Below, in pieces: positions 58,631 through 64,000 of a DNA stretch of 64,000 nucleotides. Location of the stretch: assembly GCA_022843385.1 (NCBI GenBank), contig JALHNT010000029.1, positions 1 through 64,000 of the forward strand, written 5' to 3'. Source of the DNA: Anaerolineae bacterium. Lineage in GTDB: Bacteria > Chloroflexota > Anaerolineae > Aggregatilineales > Phototrophicaceae. Under the pieces are notes generated by a model. The model did not search any database. It saw only the letters and a list, made by a program, of their open reading frames with translations, and was not told where the DNA came from. A program made the translations under genes and the position numbers. How positions within the stretch are numbered: position 1 is the first letter of the stretch; every line of letters starts with the position of its first letter.

Positions 58631-58669
58631 ATGCCCCTGCCCTCTCGCCTTCGGGAGGGCAAGCGATAA

Positions 58670-59569
58670 CTACGGACCGGTCACTTCAACCTGGGGAAGC
58701 TGGGCCTTGAGCGCGACCACCTGCTCGGCGCTCACCGGCGTCCTACTCAGGTCTATTTCCTGTAACTGATGCAACCCATACAGCGGCTCCAAGTCGCTGA
58801 CCAGCGTGTTGTCCAGGCGCAATTCGCGCAGTCCACGCATCGGCCGCAGCGGGCGCAGATCAGTAATCGGCGTGTTGTAGAGGAACAACTCACTGGCCGC
58901 AGCCGCCTGTTCGATGCCATCGAGATCCATCAGACCAGTGCCGCTCAGGTCGAGTCGTTCGGTGGTCTGAAACCAGCGCAGGCGGCGGATGACCGCCAGA
59001 TCGGTGATCGGTGTACTATCGAGCGTCAGGTTCGTCAGATGTTCCAGACCCAGCAACGGGGCCAGATCGCTGACGCCCGTCCCTTCGATATGCAGTTCGC
59101 TCAACTGATGCAAGCCGGCCAGCGGGGCCAGATCGCTCACCAAGGTGTGGGCGACATCCAGGGTGGTCAAGCCGGTTAACTCGCGCAGCGGCGACAGATC
59201 GCGCACGCGGGTGTTGCGTAGGCGCAACGTTTGCAGCGTCATCCGATGGCGCAACGGTGACAGATCGTCAACGCGGGTATGGCTGAGTTCGAGTTCTTTC
59301 AGTCCTAGATTTGCCAGTGGACTGAGATCGTCAACGGCCAGTCGGGGCAGCGCCAACGCTTCGAGCGCTGTCAGCCCGGCCAGCGGTTCCAGACTGAGCG
59401 GGCGGCTCACCACACTGCGATGCGGATTGGTGTGCCGGATGCGCAGCTCGCGCAGATGAGTCAGGGCGCGGAGCATCTCCAGATCAGGCGGCGTGACATT
59501 GACCACCTCCAGCACTTCGGTGTCCAGCGGAAAAGTATAGTCCCCGATGCGAATCGTTTCAGCCATCAT
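58670..59569 (-). CDS. Leucine-rich repeat protein (SDS22/internalin-type repeats)
   Basis: 299 residues without signal peptide. About ten LRRs of 22-23 residues with the consensus LxxLxxLxLxxTxVxDLSPLxxL: for example LKELELSHTRVDDLSPLRHRM, LQTLRLRNTRVRDLSPLREL, LTTLDVAHTLVSDLAPLAGL, LSELHIEGTGVSDLAPLLGL. The N-terminal 60 residues cap the solenoid. It lies 12 bp after the metalloprotease gene at 59582 on the same strand, so the two are probably cotranscribed and may interact. Confidence 0.85.
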   Translation of the reverse strand: MMAETIRIGDYTFPLDTEVLEVVNVTPPDLEMLRALTHLRELRIRHTNPHRSVVSRPLSLEPLAGLTALEALALPRLAVDDLSPLANLGLKELELSHTRVDDLSPLRHRMTLQTLRLRNTRVRDLSPLRELTGLTTLDVAHTLVSDLAPLAGLHQLSELHIEGTGVSDLAPLLGLEHLTNLTLDSTPITDLAVIRRLRWFQTTERLDLSGTGLMDLDGIEQAAAASELFLYNTPITDLRPLRPMRGLRELRLDNTLVSDLEPLYGLHQLQEIDLSRTPVSAEQVVALKAQLPQVEVTGP

Positions 59570-59581
59570 GGTGTGTTCCCC

Positions 59582-61150
59582 CTAAACCGATGGAAGCGCT
59601 CTGTAATGCGCGGACATCCAATCGATCACTGCTTTATCACGGGCTGGGTTGCCCAGGAGATGATCGTATTTTTTGGCGGAAGCCGCCACCACCAGATCAC
59701 GCAGTTCCAGATCCGTCAGCGCACCCACAGGCGGGAACGGCACGCCCGACACTTCATTCCCAATCAGGCTCATGGCGCGGGCGATGCTCTCGCTGATGGT
59801 CACGTCCAGCATCGTGACAATCTCCTGCCCGGCGGCCTGGGTGTGAATGGTCATATCGACCAGCTTGGATATTTCCATGATGAGCGCTTTGTGGGTGGTG
59901 AACGGCGTTTTGTCGCCCTTGAGGTTGGCAATGCGCAGGCCGCGAATGAACGAGTGGGTATCGACCGCGGCATCCCAGGCTTCGCGAATATGTTCGCTGG
60001 CATCGCGCCGGATTTTGTCCTCGCGCGTCATCACTCCCCCACCCTGCTTGACGCCGGGCGTGAAGGTGTCAGTCGGGAAACTGCTCTTCTTCAGGATGCG
60101 GCGCGGCAGTTCTTCGTAATGTGCCGCATTGGCGATCTTTTCTTTCTCCGTCATCGCCTCAAAACCCTGTGAGCCGTAATAGCCCAGATCATCAACTGCG
60201 GTGTCGGCCAGGTGGCTGGCCTCATGAATCAGCGTGATCTTGGTTTCGTCCGCGTCAACCACCTGCACCACTTCCAGCAGCAGGTGCATATGCTGCGAAT
60301 TGAAATGGGCCCACCCCCCTAACCCCACTTCAGGATCGTCGAGGTTGTAATCGGTGGTGACATGGCTGTTGAGATTCTTGTGTATCTCCTCCAGCGCCTT
60401 GTGCGCCTTGCCATAATTGGTTTTGGCAACCGCATCTTTCGAGCCGAAGACCGCCTTCAGACCGGCGCTATCGCCCTGTGACTGGGTGATTAGGTCCATC
60501 GCATCCTTGATGGCCGTCTTGAGCTTGGGGACATCGCCGGCCTTGACGGTGGTGTTGGCGTCGTTCACATCCTTATAGACCTGAGTCTTATCGCTGGCAT
60601 CAACCACCTTGTTGAACTCGGCTTCATCGATCTTGCCCGGCCCAGGGAAGATGCGGGCGATGATGTCGGGGATGGGGTCGGTCGTCTTCAGCCGCTTCTC
60701 AAATTGCATCCGCCCCAACAGTTGCGCCATACGGTTCTTGATGACATCTTCGGGAATCTTCAGGTCTTTAGCGGTATAAGCAGCCTTGATCCGGTCAAAC
60801 TCCGGCACACGAAAGCGTGTATCCGGCTTATGGAACGATTCGGCAATCGGGTTGCGCCCGCCCGGCAGGCGAATGGCGTAGCCGGTCGGGGCAAAGGTCA
60901 GCTCGTCAGCCTCGGTTTCAGGGGATTGAGAATTGCCCACGAGGCGCTGGACATAAGCGTTGCCATGCGTGCGCTGTAACTGGCGTACCACATCGGGCGT
61001 CAGGGTATCGGCGTTGGGCTGATGAATCGCGCTGGCTACCTGATCGGGGGTGGCGGCTTCTGGCGCGTACTCGGCTTCAGCAGGAATGCCATGCCGCTGT
61101 ACCAATGCTTTCTTGCGTAGAGTTCGCTTGCTATAAACCTTTTCCGCCAT
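59582..61150 (-). CDS. Aspzincin-like metalloprotease with eCIS-cargo-like N-terminus
   Basis: 522 residues, no signal peptide. N-terminal region is disordered and has VRQLQRTHGNAYVQRLVG (55-72), the LQRxxGNxxVxxLx motif often found in proteins linked to extracellular contractile injection systems and DUF4157 toxins. The zinc motif HEASH (309-313) is followed by ADTAVDDLGYYG with candidate third-ligand Asp at 320/321 and NAAHYE about 30 residues on, as in M35-type aspzincins. The middle (110-260) is helical and charged. Probably a toxin or effector delivered by another route than Sec. No injection-system structural genes lie in the window. Followed at 12 bp by the LRR gene. Confidence 0.6.
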   Translation of the reverse strand: MAEKVYSKRTLRKKALVQRHGIPAEAEYAPEAATPDQVASAIHQPNADTLTPDVVRQLQRTHGNAYVQRLVGNSQSPETEADELTFAPTGYAIRLPGGRNPIAESFHKPDTRFRVPEFDRIKAAYTAKDLKIPEDVIKNRMAQLLGRMQFEKRLKTTDPIPDIIARIFPGPGKIDEAEFNKVVDASDKTQVYKDVNDANTTVKAGDVPKLKTAIKDAMDLITQSQGDSAGLKAVFGSKDAVAKTNYGKAHKALEEIHKNLNSHVTTDYNLDDPEVGLGGWAHFNSQHMHLLLEVVQVVDADETKITLIHEASHLADTAVDDLGYYGSQGFEAMTEKEKIANAAHYEELPRRILKKSSFPTDTFTPGVKQGGGVMTREDKIRRDASEHIREAWDAAVDTHSFIRGLRIANLKGDKTPFTTHKALIMEISKLVDMTIHTQAAGQEIVTMLDVTISESIARAMSLIGNEVSGVPFPPVGALTDLELRDLVVAASAKKYDHLLGNPARDKAVIDWMSAHYRALPSV

Positions 61151-61347
61151 CTGATCTGCACCCCTTTATGGTATGACCTGCGCTCATTATATGAAATAAT
61201 CTCCCGACGTGTAAATTATGTGAGCCAAATTTCTCCTGCCTGCCATCGGTCAGATGCCTGCACCACTGCCCGGTGAATCTTAACTGGCTGCTACTCCTGT
61301 TCTTAGCTATAGTGGAGGCACCAGCCAGCGATGATCGAGGAACTCCC

Positions 61348-62685
61348 ATGCGCGACCAGTTGGATTTAGGGGTACTGGAACAGCAGGCACAGGCGTATAA
61401 ACGCGGACGGCAGCGCTCCTGGCGGGCGACAATCTTCATGTTCGCCCTGGCTTATGGGCTGATACTTCTGGGGCAACCTCTGGTTGACCGACTTATCCAT
61501 CCAAATATCAGGGGTGATGGTTTAGTTCTCACGGCTGGGCTTCCACTGGTCATCATGGTTGGCACTCTCATCGCCGTTATGCTCCGCTTGAATTCTCTTC
61601 AGCAGCCCTGGGCAGCGAATAGCCGCAAGGCTGATGCGATCCTGCGCGAAATCTGGCCTGAATTGCCGACAACGCCCATTCCACCCTGGAATCAGTACGA
61701 GATTGCCTACCTGATTGTCATGACCCTGCTCTTGTTTGTGATCTTCAGTTGGCAGAATATCGGCATTGCCATCGGTTTCGCTATCCTGAACGCGGTAATA
61801 TCCATCTATTCCCATGGTCTTGCCAGACGGTTGACATCTTTTGCCCAGGCAGCCGGGCATGTGATTCCAACAGTTGTTTTCTATGGTGTTTTCGGCCTGG
61901 CGGTTGCAGTAAGTTCATGGATGGATGCTCCTGTGGTTGCCCCAGCCCTCGTACTTGCCTGGTGGGGATATACAGCGATTCTTCCCGGATACCGCATTCG
62001 CACTGCATTACGGGCGAGTCGTCATAGCGAAGTCGAGCAGCGGGTCAATTCAATGCTCCGTTGGTACCCCGATACTGCCAACGTGATTCTATTGAAAGGC
62101 ACATGCCTGCTGTTTGCTGGAAAACCGGCTGAGTCGGAAGCCATTTGTCGTCAGCTTTATATCGATATGCCGCATGGCAGCCTCTGGATGAAGGCAACGC
62201 TGCTGAACCCTATCGGCATGGCACTCAGTTACCAGGGTCGGTTTGCAGAAGGGTTGCGCTTCGTCGAATGTGCGTTGCTAAAATCACCAAACATGATGGC
62301 TTTTTATCTCAATCTGGCTGAAATCTATGTTCAGGCGGGGACAGAAGCACACCGCGCGCTGGACATACTGGAGGCCGGTGAACGTTCAACAACGGCCACT
62401 CCCGTTACGCGAAGCCTGATGCAGGGTGTTCGCGGTTGGGCATTGGCATTGTTGGGGCAATATGCGGAAGCCGAGGCGTCCATCGAACGCTCTTTTTCCA
62501 GCGTCCCCAAGAACAGCATCATTTTCCAGGCGGCTCTCCACTACATGGCCGCACAGGTACAATTATTGAAAGGCGAGCGCGAGAAAGCCGCCGAGCATTT
62601 CCGGCAGGCCGTCGCCCTCGACACCGGGTTGTATGGGCAGCGGGCGGCCAAAGCGCTAGCCGAACTGGAGGCGGCAGCCTCCTGA
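61348..62685 (+). CDS. Membrane protein with C-terminal TPR domain
   Basis: 445 residues from the ATG at 61348 (GAGGAAC before it); the frame reaches back to a GTG at 61273. Hydrophobic helices lie at about 28-46, 61-84, 125-146 and 165-205. From about 245 TPR-like repeats follow: SMLRWYPDTANVILLKGTCLLFAGKPAESEAI, GMALSYQGRFAEGLRFVECALLKSPNMMAFYLNLAEIYVQAG, GWALALLGQYAEAEASIERSFSSVP, AAQVQLLKGEREKAAEHFRQAVAL. Not recognised beyond this. It lies directly before the lysW operon promoter, on the same strand. Confidence 0.75.
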   Translation: MRDQLDLGVLEQQAQAYKRGRQRSWRATIFMFALAYGLILLGQPLVDRLIHPNIRGDGLVLTAGLPLVIMVGTLIAVMLRLNSLQQPWAANSRKADAILREIWPELPTTPIPPWNQYEIAYLIVMTLLLFVIFSWQNIGIAIGFAILNAVISIYSHGLARRLTSFAQAAGHVIPTVVFYGVFGLAVAVSSWMDAPVVAPALVLAWWGYTAILPGYRIRTALRASRHSEVEQRVNSMLRWYPDTANVILLKGTCLLFAGKPAESEAICRQLYIDMPHGSLWMKATLLNPIGMALSYQGRFAEGLRFVECALLKSPNMMAFYLNLAEIYVQAGTEAHRALDILEAGERSTTATPVTRSLMQGVRGWALALLGQYAEAEASIERSFSSVPKNSIIFQAALHYMAAQVQLLKGEREKAAEHFRQAVALDTGLYGQRAAKALAELEAAAS

Positions 62686-62772
62686 TGCGGGGCAATCGTA
62701 GCAGGATAGCCTGGGCAGCCCGGCCACAAATCTGTGGCAGACTATCCAAACGCATTCGTGCAGGCTGCACAC

Positions 62773-62801
62773 TTGCGCCCAAACGACCCGCAGGTTATAG
62801 T
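62773..62801 (+). promoter_or_regulatory. Promoter of the lysW-lysX operon
   Basis: TTGCGC (62773-62778), 17-bp spacer, TATAGT (62796-62801). A start near 62808 would give a leader of about 210 nt before lysW that contains the leader peptide and terminator. Confidence 0.55.
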
Positions 62802-62831
62802 CATCCACATTGTTTTTGCAGAGGTTGAATC

Positions 62832-62882
62832 ATGTCTAATCTCGCGCTTTCTAAGAAGGATAAGAAGCCTAGCCCGACCTAA
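62832..62882 (+). CDS. Lysine-rich leader peptide (MSNLALSKKDKKPSPT)
   Basis: 16 codons with the ribosome-binding site GAGG at 62821-62824, in front of lysW. Four of the sixteen residues are Lys (AAG AAG GAT AAG AAG at 62853-62867), in a pathway operon that makes lysine. The stop codon TAA (62880-62882) lies within the first arm of a set of mutually exclusive hairpins. This is the expected form of a ribosome-stalling leader peptide controlling transcription attenuation. It is too short for ordinary gene calling. Confidence 0.75.
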   Translation: MSNLALSKKDKKPSPT

Positions 62883-62955
62883 GTCCGGGATTTTTGGTTT
62901 CTGGAAAGCGTCACTCAAACGCGCACACGAACCCGCCCGGACAGGCGGGTTTTTT
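62873..62955 (+). promoter_or_regulatory. Attenuator: antiterminator and intrinsic terminator before lysW
   Basis: Arm 1 CCCGAC (62873-62878) can pair with arm 2 GTCCGGG (62883-62889), with one bulge. Arm 2 can instead pair perfectly over 7 bp with arm 3 CCCGGAC (62936-62942). Arms 3/4 form the terminator AACCCGCC (62930-62937), loop CGGACA, GGCGGGTT (62944-62951), then a T-run to 62955. Ribosome stalling at the Lys codons would free arm 2 to pair with arm 3 and break the terminator; efficient translation would cover or pair arm 2 and allow termination. Confidence 0.75.
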
Positions 62956-63018
62956 GTTGCCTTTTCACGTGTGGATTACGCTGGTCATCAGCTTGTTGTT
63001 CAAAGGAGTCAATCGATC

Positions 63019-63192
63019 ATGTCCACTCTGCCCACCTGCCCGGTCTGCGGCGCATCCATCCTGGTGCCGGCCAACGTCATGAAGCACGAGATCATCCCGT
63101 GCCAGGACTGCGGCACCGAACTGGAAATCGTCAACCTCGATCCGCTGGAAGTCGAACAGGCTCCCGAAGTCCAGGAAGATTGGGGCGAATAA
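63019..63192 (+). CDS. lysW: LysW, amino-group carrier protein for lysine biosynthesis
   Basis: 57 residues from the ATG at 63019 (AAAGGAG before it); a long frame open upstream crosses the terminator and is not translated as one protein. CPVCGASILVPANVMKHEIIPCQDCG gives the Cys4 zinc site, and the C-terminus is the invariant EDWGE, whose last Glu gamma-carboxylate carries alpha-aminoadipate in the AAA pathway (or Glu in arginine synthesis). Its partner lysX follows after 3 bp. This pathway is known in Thermus, Deinococcus, many Archaea and Chloroflexota. Confidence 0.96.
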   Translation: MSTLPTCPVCGASILVPANVMKHEIIPCQDCGTELEIVNLDPLEVEQAPEVQEDWGE

Positions 63193-63195
63193 TTC

Positions 63196-64000
63196 ATGCA
63201 CGTCGGCATCATCATCTCTCACGTCCGGCCCGAAGAAAAGCTGCTGATCGAAGCCTTTCAGAAGCATGGTCTTACGCCGGACATCATCTCTGACCGCGAG
63301 ATCGATCTGGAACTCACAGCGGGCGCGGAACAACTCGCTCCGGGCGGCGCGGCCTGGGGCGATTACGACCTGATCCTGGAGCGCAGCGTCAGCACGTCGC
63401 GCGGGCTGTACCTGCTGGCGATCTTCCAGAGCTGGGGGCTTCACGCGCTCAACTCGTACCAGACGGCCTCGACCTGCGCCGACAAATTTCTGACTACCAT
63501 CGCGCTGGCTCAGGCGGGCGTGCCACAACCGGCGGCGCGCACGGCCTTCGACCCGGACAGCGCCCTGCAATCCATCGCCAAACTGGGGTATCCGGCGGTG
63601 CTGAAGCCGGTCACCGGCTCGTGGGGGCGGCTGCTGGCGCGGGTGAATGACCCGACCGCGGCCGAGGCCATCATCGAACATCGCCAGACGCTCGGCGATT
63701 ACCAGCACCACATCTACTACACCCAGGAATATGTGCAGAAGCCGCAGCGCGACATCCGCGCCTTCGTGCTGGGGGAGCGGACGATCTGCGCCATCTACCG
63801 CAGCTCGGAACACTGGATCACCAACACGGCGCGCGGCGGCAAAGCCTCGAATTGTCCGGTGACGCCGGAGCTGGATGCGCTGTGCGTCAAGGCGGCGCAG
63901 GCCGTCGGCGGGGGCATCGTCGCCATCGATGTGTTCGAGGACCCGCAGCGCGGTCTGCTGGTCAATGAGATCAATCACACGATGGAATTCCGCAATTCCA
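63196..64000 (+). CDS. lysX: LysX-type ATP-grasp ligase, 3' end cut by window
   Basis: The ATG at 63196 opens a frame to the end of the window, 268 codons visible out of about 280-290 expected. [21 protein letters not shown] begins the preATP-grasp domain. [26 protein letters not shown] and [21 protein letters not shown] hold the ATP-binding Lys and Gly loop; [25 protein letters not shown] and [15 protein letters not shown] carry the Mg/ATP and substrate residues (the NHTMEF motif is diagnostic). It ligates the amino group of alpha-aminoadipate (or Glu if ArgX-like) to the C-terminal Glu of LysW. Strongly supported by the preceding lysW gene. Confidence 0.95.
   Translation, partial: MHVGIIISHVRPEEKLLIEAFQKHGLTPDIISDREIDLELTAGAEQLAPGGAAWGDYDLILERSVSTSRGLYLLAIFQSWGLHALNSYQTASTCADKFLTTIALAQAGVPQPAARTAFDPDSALQSIAKLGYPAVLKPVTGSWGRLLARVNDPTAAEAIIEHRQTLGDYQHHIYYTQEYVQKPQRDIRAFVLGERTICAIYRSSEHWITNTARGGKASNCPVTPELDALCVKAAQAVGGGIVAIDVFEDPQRGLLVNEINHTMEFRNS

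Noticed and set aside
62734-63018. N-terminal extension of LysW running back through the leader region
   Set aside because: The open frame crosses the attenuator terminator and leader peptide. LysW proteins are about 55 residues and the ATG at 63019 has AAAGGAG in front.
1-64000. tRNA or rRNA genes
   Set aside because: No segment showed the conserved T-loop or CCA-end patterns or rRNA core sequences on reading both strands, though a covariance search was not possible.

Overview
The window looks like a chromosomal segment of a Chloroflexota bacterium, probably near the Anaerolineae. This is inferred from gene content, not from a marker gene. No rRNA, tRNA or CRISPR array was seen. Pointers are the LysW/LysX carrier-protein lysine pathway, a CarH-type B12 photoreceptor regulator with carotenoid genes, CARDB and TP-rich secreted proteins, SEC14/STAS-like small proteins, and dispersed palindromic repeats of the kind common in that phylum. 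About 60 protein genes are supported on both strands, mostly in short operons separated by repeat-rich spacers.

Layout. 1-3629: a DUF3068 protein (cut by the window edge), a sensor kinase and three stand-alone receivers. 3.7-4.1 kb: first copy of a 280-bp repeat. 4.2-11.1 kb: serine hydrolase, secreted M28 peptidase, phosphotransferase, TetR with a divergent alpha/beta hydrolase, a MITE-like element and a DUF1963 gene behind the second 280-bp repeat. 11.4-18.5 kb: CrtI-type desaturase, carotenoid oxygenase, AraC, DHFR-like and VOC genes, isochorismatase. 18.5-21.4 kb: nested direct repeats around one unknown zinc-site gene. 21.4-30.3 kb: MerR regulator, small enzymes, an ionotropic-receptor-like channel, a secreted hydrolase behind a structured leader, ribulokinase. 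30.4-41.9 kb: glycoside hydrolase, membrane proteins, DUF4058, a CAD-type dihydroorotase, an arsR-thioredoxin-permease operon, a secreted ADP-ribosylglycohydrolase, CarH-like regulator, GSDH-cytochrome fusion. 42.3-46.5 kb: YIP1-ABC-CARDB operon. 46.7-61.2 kb: beta-phosphoglucomutase, SEC14/STAS-like proteins, HtpG-like chaperone, tyrosine recombinase with a dif-like site in front of it, TetR operon, PhyH/AraC pair, sugar kinase, LRR protein, and a metalloprotease with an injection-system-cargo-like N-terminus. 61.3-64.0 kb: a TPR membrane protein, then the lysW-lysX operon.

The strongest findings are regulatory or architectural. First, a 16-codon leader peptide with four lysine codons sits in front of an intrinsic terminator and a competing antiterminator ahead of lysW; this is the layout of a ribosome-mediated lysine attenuator. 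Second, a 28-bp site with dif/loxP-like geometry lies 17 bp upstream of a complete tyrosine recombinase. Third, two 280-bp repeats each carry a consensus promoter whose predicted +1 falls on an ATG, pointing to leaderless transcripts. Others are a riboswitch-like leader at 26.08-26.17 kb, an iGluR-type channel with a degenerate filter, and a eukaryote-like CAD-type dihydroorotase. All functional calls come from reading motifs by eye; no database search was possible.
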